IMG/VR virus record: IMGVR_UViG_3300021420_000017
Location: 62,001-126,000 of that record
Length of the DNA stretch: 64,000 nucleotides
Origin: a virus
Strand: one strand, 5' to 3'
Part shown: positions 7,347 through 15,067 of the stretch, piece after piece
How positions within the stretch are numbered: the first letter of the stretch is position 1
How the letters are laid out: every line of letters starts with the position of its first letter
Position numbers and translations under genes: made by a program
The notes under the pieces: model-generated
The model's input: only the letters and a program-made list of their open reading frames with translations
Database searches by the model: none
Told to the model about the DNA's origin: nothing

Positions 7347-8071
7347 TGGGTACCGATATCACTCTCTTCGTTGAGGTGCGCAAGAGCAAGGATGAGCCGT
7401 GGCAGAAGTTAGGGAAGCAGTTCCCGTATCCCTACTACAAACCCGAGCAAGAGTCTCTTACTGATCCCGATGGCTATGAATGGAATCCGCAGTTTAGCGA
7501 TCAGCCGTATCACGGGCACAACTATGATTTGTTCGCGGTGCTGGCTGATGTGCGTAACGGCCGTGGATTCGCCGGGGCGGTGACCGGCGAGCGAATCAAG
7601 CCGATCTCTGAGCCGCGCGGCATGCCGGACGACCTCTCGCCAGAGATGCGGAAGATCGCGGAGGAAGAGTTTTATCACAGCAGCTCATGGCTGATGCTGC
7701 GGGAGGTCTTGGATTACAACTGGGATGTGCCCAAGGTCAATACTGGCGTGCTACGAGCTGGTCAGTACGAAGCACTCAAGCGAGGCGTGAATCCTCAGTA
7801 TTGGTCTAGTGCAGTGAGCGGCCCAGGCAGCACGACCTACAGCGCAGTGGAGTACGAGGCCGGTCTTGCTGATGGCTCGATCGTCGTGGTCGAGGAGAAG
7901 TCGAAGGGTGACGTGCTGTTCGTGCGGTCCAACACCTACGTGCATACCAATTGGCTCCAAGAGGGCGGCCTGCGGGCGAGCATCGATGATGAGTGGTTCC
8001 GGATGACCTCGGGGCTCGCTGATGCCTATGGGCCGGACAACTGCCGTCTCGTGTTCGGGTTCGACTCCTGA
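7346..8071 (+). CDS. Conserved phage protein (MGTDITLFVEVR family)
   Basis: A 241-aa protein. The N-terminal MGTDITLFVEVR and the NYDLFAVLADVRNGRGFAG segment (about 62-80), followed by a conserved PISEPRGMPDDLS stretch, are hallmarks of a widespread hypothetical protein family of tailed phages. No function is established. The protein has no membrane segment. It overlaps the genes on both sides by a single base, indicating a tightly coupled operon. Confidence 0.7.
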   Translation: MGTDITLFVEVRKSKDEPWQKLGKQFPYPYYKPEQESLTDPDGYEWNPQFSDQPYHGHNYDLFAVLADVRNGRGFAGAVTGERIKPISEPRGMPDDLSPEMRKIAEEEFYHSSSWLMLREVLDYNWDVPKVNTGVLRAGQYEALKRGVNPQYWSSAVSGPGSTTYSAVEYEAGLADGSIVVVEEKSKGDVLFVRSNTYVHTNWLQEGGLRASIDDEWFRMTSGLADAYGPDNCRLVFGFDS

Positions 8072-8466
8072 TGGCCCGGGATGAGCCGGGCGGTATCACT
8101 GTCGAGGACATCCGGGCGATTGCTGCGCGCCTGAACGACTGGTGCGATGAGCAGAGTCCCGATCCGGGCGCGGTGACTGCGCTGGGTTCGATCGCAGGTG
8201 AGCTGACTGCGATGGTTCGCGCCTCGGCTGCGCGCGGTGAGTTCCGCAAGTCAGGACCTCCTGCGGTGCCTGAGTATTTCGATCCCGAGAGAGACATGCC
8301 GCCTGATGGAGCGGAGCTGCGTCGAGGGCGTTCGGTGATTCGTTACGAAGAATCACATTCGTGGTGGCAGGTTAGTCTGGGCGGCTTTATAGCGGGGCCT
8401 GTTGCGAGAACTTTCTCTCCCGAAGGTATCGAGATCGCCAAGCGCTGGGCGGCGCAACATGACTAG
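8071..8466 (+). CDS. Hypothetical protein
   Basis: A 131-aa protein starting at an ATG that overlaps the upstream TGA. The first half is helical (TVEDIRAIAARLNDWCDEQ; GAVTALGSIAGELTAMVRAS). The second half contains a short beta segment with two adjacent tryptophans (SHSWWQVSLGGF). No family is recognised. It overlaps the next ATG by 8 nt. Confidence 0.6.
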   Translation: MARDEPGGITVEDIRAIAARLNDWCDEQSPDPGAVTALGSIAGELTAMVRASAARGEFRKSGPPAVPEYFDPERDMPPDGAELRRGRSVIRYEESHSWWQVSLGGFIAGPVARTFSPEGIEIAKRWAAQHD

Positions 8467-8914
8467 ACAGCCTCTTCGGCCCATGCAGGATCTGATGATG
8501 GAGGTGCTGGCAGCCCGGCATAGGTTGGGTGAGCCCTTCTGGCCGATTGCCCAGTCCCCGGCCCACACGCTGACACTCAAGCAGCTCAAGAGCCTTGGGC
8601 TCGTGGAGTATGAGCATGGGCGCGCCTCGGGCTTCTGGGAGGCTCAGTTAACGCCCAGGGGACGCAGGGAGTACATGACTGGCTCCTACCGGTCGCCTGC
8701 TGCGACGATGATCTACGCGGTGAGTCGTCACACTCGCATCGGATCTCGCGAGCTTGAGGGGGTCTATTCCAACGTGGAGGCGGCGCAGGCAGCCTTTCCC
8801 AATGCAGTGTGGAATCACCACATTGGATATAAGCAGAGACAGGAGTGGACATGGGAGGTCGGCGACATGATCGATTCCGTTGTCCACATCAGAGAAGGAG
8901 TACTGCGGGGATGA
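8459..8914 (+). CDS. Winged-helix-like hypothetical protein
   Basis: A 151-aa protein. Residues 4-70 (LRPMQDLMMEVLAARHRLG..., LTLKQLKSLGLVEYEHGR, WEAQLTPRGRREYM) have the rhythm of a winged helix: three helices, then LKSLGLVEYE and a strand ending with the typical LTPRGR. This suggests DNA binding. The rest is mixed alpha/beta without a recognised motif. ATG 8459 overlaps the previous stop, and an in-frame start further upstream is rejected because it lies inside that gene. Confidence 0.6.
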   Translation: MTRQPLRPMQDLMMEVLAARHRLGEPFWPIAQSPAHTLTLKQLKSLGLVEYEHGRASGFWEAQLTPRGRREYMTGSYRSPAATMIYAVSRHTRIGSRELEGVYSNVEAAQAAFPNAVWNHHIGYKQRQEWTWEVGDMIDSVVHIREGVLRG

Positions 8915-9201
8915 CCAAACCGACATGGGGCGATATGCGAGCCCAGAGAGATCCCGAATGGGACGCTGAGCAAGTAGCGAGGGTCGATCCCGAGGAGCCG
9001 GTAGAGGGGACGGTACTGCGCTTCACCAAGGCTCGCTGGGGCAAGCCCTATAGCTACGCGGCGATCAGGGCGGTGGATGTGTGGTATCTGACCAACGGTC
9101 AGCATTACCTCTGGCGCGAGCTGCTCGACTTCATCCAGAAGGGTGAGGATGTCGAGGTTGTGGTGGAGAAGTTCTTGCCTCATGCCCCGTCCGGAGATTG
9201 A
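8911..9201 (+). CDS. Hypothetical protein
   Basis: A 96-aa protein beginning MTKPTWGDMRAQ. The ATG at 8911 overlaps the previous TGA and follows GAGAAGGAG at 12 nt. The central VEGTVLRFTKARWGKPYSYAA and VDVWYLTNGQ segments look like a small beta-barrel fold. Function is unknown. Its last bases overlap the ATG of the next gene. Confidence 0.6.
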   Translation: MTKPTWGDMRAQRDPEWDAEQVARVDPEEPVEGTVLRFTKARWGKPYSYAAIRAVDVWYLTNGQHYLWRELLDFIQKGEDVEVVVEKFLPHAPSGD

Positions 9202-9367
9202 GCGAAGTAAGGCTCAGATCGTCTTCTCCGGCGGCCCGTTGGATGGCTGCGAGGGAAAGGTGATGGGCTGGATGGAACATGCCGGGGTGATCGACTGCCA
9301 CCGGGCGGGACGCTACGTGCGCGACGGTTCTTATTGGGAATGGTTTTCAGATAGGAGCGATGAGTGA
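9182..9367 (+). CDS. Small hypothetical protein
   Basis: A 61-aa protein (MPRPEIERSKAQIVFSGGPL...). The QIVFSGGPLDGCEGKV stretch is a motif seen in small uncharacterised phage and bacterial proteins. ATG 9182 lies within the end of the previous gene, as is common here. A longer version starting inside that gene is not supported. Function unknown. Confidence 0.5.
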   Translation: MPRPEIERSKAQIVFSGGPLDGCEGKVMGWMEHAGVIDCHRAGRYVRDGSYWEWFSDRSDE

Positions 9368-9789
9368 CGGAACCTCGCTGCGGTTCGGTGATTGATCACG
9401 CACCGCACATGTTCATGATGATGCCTGGGCGCAAGTTCTCAACGTGTCCGGGCTCGGGGGAGGTCGCTCTCAGTCAGGTTGAGACGCCCCAGATCGCTCC
9501 TCTGGCCCAGTTGGAAGAGGCAGTGCGCTCAGTGCACATCGAGCATGCTCAGATGGCTCGCCTGCTGGTGACCTGTACCTGCCCGGAGCAGGCGGCCAAC
9601 GTGGAAGATTGTCCGGTCCACGGGGCCGTGAGGGCCTTCGATTCGCTGGCCGGGATTCTCAACGCCGCTCCCCGGCAACTGCGGGAGATCTTGGAGGACT
9701 ACGACCCCGATGAGGGATCGGTCGAGCTAGTGATCGAGCGTTTCGCTCAGTGGTTGGAGATAGCTGTGTCGCAAGCCCTGATCTACTAA
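9364..9789 (+). CDS. Hypothetical protein with Cys/His clusters
   Basis: A 141-aa protein from GTG 9364, with AGGAG at 9354-9358 upstream and a 4-nt overlap with the previous stop. The first 30 residues contain Cys 6, His 13 and Cys 28, and residues 60-80 contain CTCPEQ...DCPVHG, a spacing that could hold zinc. The remainder is helical (LREILEDY...VELVIERFAQWLEI). No family is recognised. Confidence 0.55.
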   Translation: MTEPRCGSVIDHAPHMFMMMPGRKFSTCPGSGEVALSQVETPQIAPLAQLEEAVRSVHIEHAQMARLLVTCTCPEQAANVEDCPVHGAVRAFDSLAGILNAAPRQLREILEDYDPDEGSVELVIERFAQWLEIAVSQALIY

Positions 9790-9809
9790 CGGATAGGTAA
9801 GATACGAGG

Positions 9810-10049
9810 ATGGGTGAAGTCAAGATCATGGCAGAAGGAGACTCAGCACTTCTGGCGAAGCTCAAGGACACCTTCGAGCCCGCCAATGTTGAGTGGTTAA
9901 AGACAGAGTGCTGTCGTCGGTGTCGGCATACGACGCTCAAGGTGCCGAAGTTCAGCACTGACGGCAAGCTCATGATGATGGGCTGTCCTGAGTGCCAGTA
10001 CGTCAACATCGAAGACGTGCCTCGTGCGATTGTGAGAAAGACGACATGA
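9810..10049 (+). CDS. Zinc-ribbon protein
   Basis: A 79-aa protein with CCRRC (about 34-38) and GCPECQY (about 58-64), the two knuckles of a zinc ribbon separated by about 22 residues. Such small ribbons bind DNA, RNA or protein. TAAGAT at 9798-9803 lies six bases before the ATG, so the gene may be read from its own leaderless promoter. The ATG of the following gene overlaps its stop. Confidence 0.6.
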   Translation: MGEVKIMAEGDSALLAKLKDTFEPANVEWLKTECCRRCRHTTLKVPKFSTDGKLMMMGCPECQYVNIEDVPRAIVRKTT

Positions 10050-10408
10050 CCGAAGCGGGATTGGATGCGGCGGCTTGGATTCAGTTGGCTGTAGGCGAGC
10101 TGGACTACCAGATCGATAACAAATGGCCTCCCCTCCGGAGAATGGCTTTCACGCAGAGCAACGCCAGAATGCGGAACTATCTCTCTAGCGCGAAAAGCGC
10201 CATCGAGGCCGAACAGGTGCAGGACGCAGGCGCGAAGTCTTCTCAGCAAGTCGCAGATACTGCGCTGCTCACCCGCGTGGCTGAATGCGTCGATCTGCTG
10301 GAACAGGCGATACAGCAAGGGGTCTATGCCAGCGGTGGTATCGAGAAGATGGTCGGAGAGGATACACTCCGACCGATCATTGAGAAGCTGCGCAGCAACC
10401 CGGAATGA
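10046..10408 (+). CDS. Helical hypothetical protein
   Basis: A 120-aa, mostly helical protein (MTEAGLDAAAWIQLAVGELD; LTRVAECVDLLEQAIQQG). ATG 10046 overlaps the upstream TGA as ATGA and is preferred to a start 54 bases earlier inside the zinc-ribbon gene. The N-terminal part resembles small helical-bundle proteins found in phage early regions. No function can be named. Confidence 0.55.
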   Translation: MTEAGLDAAAWIQLAVGELDYQIDNKWPPLRRMAFTQSNARMRNYLSSAKSAIEAEQVQDAGAKSSQQVADTALLTRVAECVDLLEQAIQQGVYASGGIEKMVGEDTLRPIIEKLRSNPE

Positions 10409-10620
10409 GCGTCGAGCACCTGCTGGACCAGGCCCAGAACGCAAGTAGGGCGATCGAGTTCTATGAGCAGATGATGCGCAACGCTGCTGAGGATCGGCGC
10501 GTGGCGATCCGCTCTCTGTGCACGCAACTGGGCATACGAGAGTCGTCTGAGTTACTGGGAGTATCAGTCGCCAGAGTGCGCAAGCTCATGGGCGAAGCGA
10601 GGATCGATCAGCTAATCTGA
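10405..10620 (+). CDS. Small helix-turn-helix protein
   Basis: A 71-aa protein whose C-terminal half reads as a helix-turn-helix (IRSLCTQLGIRESSELLGVSVARVRKLM split over about 34-62, with the turn at LLGVSVARVRK). The N-terminal half is a single helix that could dimerise. A small DNA-binding regulator is likely. ATGA overlap with the gene before; a strong promoter begins inside its stop region and reads away from it. Confidence 0.6.
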   Translation: MSVEHLLDQAQNASRAIEFYEQMMRNAAEDRRVAIRSLCTQLGIRESSELLGVSVARVRKLMGEARIDQLI

Positions 10621-10645
10621 CAATGATCATTTGAAGTGATACGGT
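10617..10645 (+). promoter_or_regulatory. Sigma-70-type promoter
   Basis: CTGACA (10617-10622), exactly 17 nt, then TACGGT (10640-10645). Box sequences and spacing are near ideal for an actinobacterial housekeeping promoter. It drives the gene at 10674. Confidence 0.7.
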
Positions 10646-10673
10646 ACGACCACCTACCCGAAGGAGAACAGAA

Positions 10674-11012
10674 GTGGCTTCAGTCAAGGTTCATGAACTC
10701 AAGTTCGGCGAGCTTCCTCGGATGCGAGACACAGCCGACAAGTGGGGCGGTCATGAGGACATCGCCGCCGCGCTCAAGGCCAACAAGGATGTCTGGACCT
10801 TGGTGGAACTCAAGGTCAAGACCGGGAAGGCAGTCCGGATCGCCACCCTGATCAAGACGGGTGTTGCTCCGGGATTTGCCGCTGACGAGATGGGTGAGTT
10901 TCAGGCATCTACTCGTCGGAGCAAGATCGAACCAGGCGCTGAAGGCACTGAAGAGGGGAAGTACTACGACGTCTACGCCCGGTATCACTTCACTGGGCCG
11001 ATCGTCAAGTAG
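10674..11012 (+). CDS. Hypothetical protein
   Basis: A 112-aa protein from GTG 10674, preceded by AAGGAG at 10 nt and by a near-consensus promoter. The segment VWTLVELKVKTGKAVRIATLIKTG is a beta-rich core resembling small single-domain phage proteins, and the end (GKYYDVYARYHFT) is aromatic. Its own promoter and downstream hairpin make it a single-gene transcription unit, probably strongly expressed early. Function unknown. Confidence 0.65.
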   Translation: MASVKVHELKFGELPRMRDTADKWGGHEDIAAALKANKDVWTLVELKVKTGKAVRIATLIKTGVAPGFAADEMGEFQASTRRSKIEPGAEGTEEGKYYDVYARYHFTGPIVK

Positions 11013-11078
11013 GTAGGTACTGCTTCTCTTAGTCGGATCAGCCCGCAGAGGTATGGGCCAGCCGCTGAGAGAATAAAG

Positions 11079-11136
11079 GCGCGTTCCGTCCGGGTGCAGG
11101 ATGGTCGGGGGATCCCCGCCCCCGGGCGGAACGCGC
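11079..11136 (+). terminator. Long hairpin, probable terminator
   Basis: A 16-bp stem (11079-11094 with 11121-11136, one G-U pair) closes a 26-nt loop that can itself fold (GGGGATCCCC). It is followed by GTTGTGTTT, a modest U-rich tail. It lies 66 nt after the gene ending at 11012 and 41 nt before the next ATG, so it could also act as a processing site. Confidence 0.65.
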
Positions 11137-11177
11137 GTTGTGTTTCCGTCGCCAAAACCCTTAAGGAGATACTCATC

Positions 11178-11627
11178 ATGACCGTGAGCCACCGTAGAGC
11201 GCGGCATTCCGCGATGCGCAAGATGCCGCTGGAGTTCCTATACTGCCGGGATCGCAGCATCGGCCACGACTGGGATGTGGGCCACCCCGAGACGACGTTC
11301 CAGTTCGGCGTGGTGACCAACCGCAAGGGCATGCAGGAGATCCTGCGCAAGTCCCGGTGCGAGCGCTGCCAGATGCTCCGAGAGGAGCACTTCAGCCACA
11401 TCGGGCCCAATGGCCGGGCCGTGAAGACGCACACCGTCTACACCGCCCCAGAGGGCTACAGCCTGCCCCAGGATCCGGATCTCGGGCCCGTGCGCTCAGC
11501 TGACGTCTGGGCCGAGCAGATGCGCCGGGCCAAGGTCAAGTTCGACCCGGCGAAGGTGACGGTCGCCCTAGGGGAAGAGACCGCCGCGCCGGTGCGCAAG
11601 ATTCGGCTCAAGAGTGTGAGCGCATGA
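11178..11627 (+). CDS. Conserved phage protein with zinc motif
   Basis: A 149-aa basic protein with a strong AAGGAG site before ATG 11178. Residues 13-30 (MRKMPLEFLYCRDRSIGHDWD) and a later CERCQM pair (about 59-64) suggest one zinc site formed by Cys and His. Similar small proteins, named only as hypothetical, occur near thymidylate synthase genes of actinobacteriophages. Its stop overlaps the ATG of the displaced thyX 5' fragment, showing that it originally preceded thyX directly. Confidence 0.65.
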   Translation: MTVSHRRARHSAMRKMPLEFLYCRDRSIGHDWDVGHPETTFQFGVVTNRKGMQEILRKSRCERCQMLREEHFSHIGPNGRAVKTHTVYTAPEGYSLPQDPDLGPVRSADVWAEQMRRAKVKFDPAKVTVALGEETAAPVRKIRLKSVSA

Positions 11628-11761
11628 GCGCCAGGATCACCCTTCTTGCTGCCACCAAGTTCTATGAGCCCCCGGCGCACATACCGTGGTCGCCGGACTC
11701 CTCGGCCACTGGCGGGGAGGCATTGGCGGAGTTTGCCGGAAGAGCCTGTTCAACGAAATGA
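11624..11761 (+). pseudogene. Displaced 5' end of the original thyX
   Basis: A 45-codon open fragment (MSARITLLAATKFYE...) whose end, GGEALAEFAGRAC, aligns with GGEGLAEAAGRSC in the intact thyX downstream, the segment just before the YQSW motif. After RAC the homology stops and three foreign codons lead to a TGA that overlaps the HNH gene start. It sits where thyX should begin (ATGA overlap with the gene before) and has the GC-rich codon use of the phage. I read it as the native thyX N-terminus cut off by insertion of the HNH cassette. Confidence 0.75.
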
Positions 11762-12448
11762 GTTTGGGAACAGTAGTCTCGCCCATCCCCAATAAAACCT
11801 TGGCCGAACGTCTCAAGCGACGTTTGATCCGACAGCCGAACGGGTGCCTGGAGTGGGCCGGATACATCTGCTCCCAGACGGGGTATGGAAAGATAGCGAA
11901 TACTCCAGGGGCACCTATTTCAGTTCATGTAGCCGTATGGATCGTGCAGGTTGGCCCTGTACCTGCGGGGCTCGTAGTCAGGCACAAGTGCGACAACAGA
12001 GCGTGTGGTGATATAGACCACCTCCTGGTCGGTACTCAGGCAGATAATGTTCGAGACATGGTTAGTAGAGGACGTACTAATAACTATGTAGAAAACAAGG
12101 TGTGCCCTGCTGGTCATAAATATGATGAGCAAGACAGCGAAGGTTTCAGAGGTTGTTCGGTATGTAGATTACGGAGAGCCAGGAAAGCTTCATTACAGCG
12201 GAGGATCGCTAGAGGTAAGGTGCCGCTTGGTTCTTACTGTCATGGCTGTTGGTTTCTCTCTACGAGGTGTCAGTGCAGGACTCTGTTGTTAGGCAATCAT
12301 CTATTAGGGATAGAGAGTCACACCACATGAAAGTAACTTTGATAGCGAAGACAGAACTACTGCTAGATGCGGTAGCGGATTCAATGCAGGGTTTTCGGCC
12401 GGATCGTGGAGGGGGCGAAGGATTAGCTGAGGCCGCAGGAAGGTCCTG
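11750..12448 (+). mobile_element. HNH homing cassette with replacement thyX 5' end
   Basis: Boundaries are inferred: the left edge is where the displaced fragment stops matching ThyX (after the RAC codons, 11749), and the right edge is the equivalent point in the intact gene (before the YQSW codons, 12449). It contains the HNH gene and a fresh coding sequence for the first 41 residues of ThyX. The whole stretch is clearly richer in A+T than the DNA on either side, supporting acquisition as one piece. Confidence 0.6.
11758..12330 (+). CDS. HNH homing endonuclease
   Basis: A 190-aa protein. The HNH_3-type core runs over about residues 18-110: PNGCLEWAGY...GYGKI, HVAVWIVQVGPVPAG, then VVRHKCDNRACGDIDHLLVGTQADN, in which HKCDN.ACGDIDHL carries the metal and catalytic His/Asn residues. 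The C-terminus has two further Cys pairs (CPAGHKY...CSVC, and CHGC...CQC), probably a second zinc-stabilised DNA-binding domain. Such free-standing enzymes cut a specific allele and spread by repair. ATG 11758 overlaps the end of the displaced thyX fragment and its stop overlaps the intact thyX start. Confidence 0.85.
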   Translation: MSLGTVVSPIPNKTLAERLKRRLIRQPNGCLEWAGYICSQTGYGKIANTPGAPISVHVAVWIVQVGPVPAGLVVRHKCDNRACGDIDHLLVGTQADNVRDMVSRGRTNNYVENKVCPAGHKYDEQDSEGFRGCSVCRLRRARKASLQRRIARGKVPLGSYCHGCWFLSTRCQCRTLLLGNHLLGIESHTT

Positions 12449-13079
12449 CTACCAGTCCTGGGATAGGCCCAACCCAGCCACCGCGACCAATGCGGGCTAC
12501 CTGGCTCACATCCTCGACGTGGCTCACCTCAGCGTGCTGGAGCACGGGAGCGCGAGCTACTACATCGAGGGCATCAGTCGGTCATTGAGCCACGAACTGG
12601 TACGACACAGACATTTTAGTTACAGCCAGCTTTCGCAGAGATATGTCGATAGTAACGACGTTCAGTTTGTAATGCCTCCCGAGGTAGTAGGGAACCAGGA
12701 GATAGAGAACATTTTTCAGGCCAGCTTCGCGGGTCAGATGGACGATTACAGCGATCTCATGGAATACCTGGCGGACATGCTCATAGACGAGCCGGGCAGC
12801 AAGACCGAGAAGCGCAAGCGGGCCCGTCAGACTGCCCGCGCGGTGCTGGGCAACTTCACCGAGACCAAGATCGTGGTCACCGGCAACTACCGGGCCTGGC
12901 GGCACTTCGTGCACATGCGGGCCACCGCTGGGGCGGATACCGAGATCCGCGCGCTGGCCATTCAGATCCTGCGCTCACTGCAGACCGTGGTTGCGCCGAA
13001 CGTGTTCAGCGACTTCGTGATCGAGCCTTACCTGGACACTGAGATCGCCACGTCGAGCAAGGGCGCCGAGTTCGAGTGA
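12327..13079 (+). CDS. thyX: Flavin-dependent thymidylate synthase ThyX
   Basis: A 250-aa protein, typical for ThyX. It makes dTMP from dUMP with methylenetetrahydrofolate, FAD and NADPH as a homotetramer in the cytoplasm. The signature RHRHFSYSQLSQRY (93-106) carries the ThyX motif with S103 and R105; VLEHGSASYYIEGISR (70-85) and NYRAWRHFVHMR (about 196-207) are the other conserved blocks. The first 41 residues come from the HNH cassette and are AT-rich, and a second AT-rich patch covers the signature motif (12590-12725). The start overlaps the HNH stop. It is coupled to the nucleotidyltransferase gene by GTGA. Confidence 0.95.
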   Translation: MKVTLIAKTELLLDAVADSMQGFRPDRGGGEGLAEAAGRSCYQSWDRPNPATATNAGYLAHILDVAHLSVLEHGSASYYIEGISRSLSHELVRHRHFSYSQLSQRYVDSNDVQFVMPPEVVGNQEIENIFQASFAGQMDDYSDLMEYLADMLIDEPGSKTEKRKRARQTARAVLGNFTETKIVVTGNYRAWRHFVHMRATAGADTEIRALAIQILRSLQTVVAPNVFSDFVIEPYLDTEIATSSKGAEFE

Positions 13080-14116
13080 AGACTGCCATGATTGGGCACG
13101 CCCATGAGGGCAAGCCGCTGATGGTGCTCACCAAAGACACCGACCTCACACTCGATGAGGCACTGGCTGGCCGGATCTTGCAGACCGAGGTCGGCTCGAC
13201 CCTGTACGGCGTGAGTGTCGAAGGCACCGACGATCGAGACGAGATGGGTATCTGCGTCGAGCCGCCTGATTACGTGGTCGGGCTGAAGCGCTTCGAGCAC
13301 TTGATCGTGCGCACCCAGCCAGACGGTGCGCGCTCGGGACCGGGCGATCTGGATCTGACCCTTTACAGCCTGCGCAAGTGGATGAAGCTCGCACTGGCGG
13401 GCAATCCGACCGTGCTCATGCCCCTGTTCGCGCCGGAGCCGAACTCGGTGATGGTCAACTCCGATGCGGGTCGAGCCCTGCGGGCCAATGCTCACCGCTT
13501 CGTCTCGGAGAGGGCCGCAGGATCCTTCCTGGGCTACATGACCAGTCAGCGAGCACAGCTCACTGGCGAGCGCCCGAGGAAGCATACCAATAGGCCTGAA
13601 CTGATCGAAAAGTATGGGTATGACACAAAGTTTGCATACCATACCATTCGTATAGGTCTTCAGGGTATTGAGTTCCTGAAGACCGGGCATATCACTCTCC
13701 CTATCCCCGAGTCGTCTCGCGAGAGACTATTGGATCTGCGCATGGGAGCTTTCGACCTGGAAGTCGCTCTGACCTGGATGCGAGCCGTCGAGGTGGGGCT
13801 GGTGAATGCCGCTGAGGGAGTGGCTGGCCAGCGAGCCGACCACGAGTGGGCCGACGAGTTCTTGACAACGCTTGGGGCTGGTGACATGACTGATCAGAAT
13901 GGAACCTACGATCCAGACGCGATTCTGTCCGATCCGAACTCGCTCCAGGTGCATCGGATGTATGCCGAGATCAATGTCGGCATACGGGATCGAGGCGAGC
14001 AGTGGAGTAAGTGCGCGAACTGCGGTGAGCCGTATCAGTGGACTGAGGACTGGAGCGAGTCGACAGTGTGCTCCCAGCGCTGCTTCGATGAGTTCTCCGC
14101 GTCTCTGTTTGAATGA
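13076..14116 (+). CDS. RlaP-like nucleotidyltransferase with C-terminal zinc finger
   Basis: A 346-aa protein from GTG 13076. GSTLYGVSVEGTDDRDEMGI (40-59) is the DNA-polymerase-beta-type nucleotidyltransferase motif (GS then D-x-D at 53/55), in the form found in the RlaP family. HTNRPELIEKYGYDTKFAYH (about 164-183) is the family's second conserved block. Residues 305-335 add a CANCGEP...CSQRC zinc finger, not usual in the bacterial proteins. Members may repair or modify RNA or small molecules; the substrate is not known. A conspicuous AT-rich patch (13590-13735) covers the second conserved block. Confidence 0.85.
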   Translation: MKTAMIGHAHEGKPLMVLTKDTDLTLDEALAGRILQTEVGSTLYGVSVEGTDDRDEMGICVEPPDYVVGLKRFEHLIVRTQPDGARSGPGDLDLTLYSLRKWMKLALAGNPTVLMPLFAPEPNSVMVNSDAGRALRANAHRFVSERAAGSFLGYMTSQRAQLTGERPRKHTNRPELIEKYGYDTKFAYHTIRIGLQGIEFLKTGHITLPIPESSRERLLDLRMGAFDLEVALTWMRAVEVGLVNAAEGVAGQRADHEWADEFLTTLGAGDMTDQNGTYDPDAILSDPNSLQVHRMYAEINVGIRDRGEQWSKCANCGEPYQWTEDWSESTVCSQRCFDEFSASLFE

Positions 14117-14400
14117 GCGGCATGACGGACTCTGATCTTCCGGATTGGGTGGTCTTTCGCTTCAGCGACGATATGCCCGTGTCTCATCGGCCGCCGGACC
14201 TAGATGGGCTCTGGATCGATCGAAATGACGTGCCTTCGACGCAGTCCATCGAGGCCGCGCGTCGAGCCAGCGAGCAGGGGCGCCGCTATCTTGTAGGAGA
14301 GGCGGTTGCACATCCGACCGAGCGGCTGGAAGTCAGCGAGGACGGTCGGGTCGCGCAGGTCTGGGAGATCCGACCGCTCTGGAAGAGTGACGAGCAGTAG
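14113..14400 (+). CDS. Hypothetical protein
   Basis: A 95-aa protein (MSGMTDSDLPDWVVFRF...PLWKSDEQ) coupled by ATGA to the nucleotidyltransferase gene. Mixed charged and aromatic residues; no motif recognised. Its terminal bases contain the TAGGAG ribosome site of the sigma-like gene that follows, so its translation may influence that gene. Confidence 0.55.
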   Translation: MSGMTDSDLPDWVVFRFSDDMPVSHRPPDLDGLWIDRNDVPSTQSIEAARRASEQGRRYLVGEAVAHPTERLEVSEDGRVAQVWEIRPLWKSDEQ

Positions 14401-14407
14401 GAGATTT

Positions 14408-14989
14408 GTGAGCGGGCTTCAGGATGGTTTCGGTGACGGGCTCACTGTCACCGAGCGGATCGAGCAGTTGGACCGGCTCAATCGCATCAGGGCGGCCGAG
14501 CACGCTCATCCCCAGGCCGAGTCTGATGATCTGACTCAAGAGGGCCGCATTGTGGTCTGGGAGGTCGCGAGCAAGCGTCCTGAGTCGACGCGGGAGTACC
14601 TGAGCGCCGCTGCCGCGATGCGGATCCGGGAGGTCGCCAACCGCCAGACCTGGACGGGTCACACCCGGGCTCATGGCCAGCCCACCGATCCGCTGCGCAA
14701 CCGGGCGAAGGAGAGCCTGGATGATCCGGACTACACCCTGATCGAGGCCCTGCAGGCGCCTGCGTGGCTGGCGGCGGCCGAGCTGGCCTACCACCACGGG
14801 GAGATCCTGGACGCAATCAACGCTCTGCCCCCGGCTCACCGAGATTATGTCTACCTGCGCTTCTGGGGCGGCTATTCCAACCCCGAGATCGCACCCCTGA
14901 TCCAACGCGACGCGGGCAACCTAGCCCGGATGTGGACTCACTCGATCGCGCCCGCGCTGGCCGCTCAGTTGGCCCATCTCGCCGGATAA
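14408..14989 (+). CDS. Phage sigma-70-family factor (regions 2 and 4)
   Basis: A 193-aa protein from GTG 14408, seven bases after TAGGAG. Residues 36-80 (ESDDLTQEGRIVVWEVASKR..., AAAMRIREVANRQ) match sigma region 2 with the DLxQEG core-binding helix. Residues 132-185 (ILDAINALPPAHRDYVYLRF, WGGYSNPEIAPLIQRD) match region 4 with its helix-turn-helix. Region 3 is absent, as in ECF or phage sigma factors such as T4 gp55. It would redirect host RNA polymerase. The repeated two-block element before the late genes is the natural target. Region 2.4 residues cannot be matched to the -10 box by eye, so the pairing is inference. Confidence 0.75.
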   Translation: MSGLQDGFGDGLTVTERIEQLDRLNRIRAAEHAHPQAESDDLTQEGRIVVWEVASKRPESTREYLSAAAAMRIREVANRQTWTGHTRAHGQPTDPLRNRAKESLDDPDYTLIEALQAPAWLAAAELAYHHGEILDAINALPPAHRDYVYLRFWGGYSNPEIAPLIQRDAGNLARMWTHSIAPALAAQLAHLAG

Positions 14990-15067
14990 AGAGAAACTTC
15001 AACTGGTTAATATTTCATATTGGCATTACCATTCTGACTTATCAGCCTCGATCGAGATGAGATTCCC

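Noticed and set aside
11750-12448. Group I intron in thyX carrying the HNH gene
   Set aside because: Splicing 11749 to 12449 would give a sensible ThyX, but the supposed intron contains a complete alternative ThyX N-terminus in frame with the downstream gene and with its own start overlapping the HNH stop. A replacement cassette explains this better.
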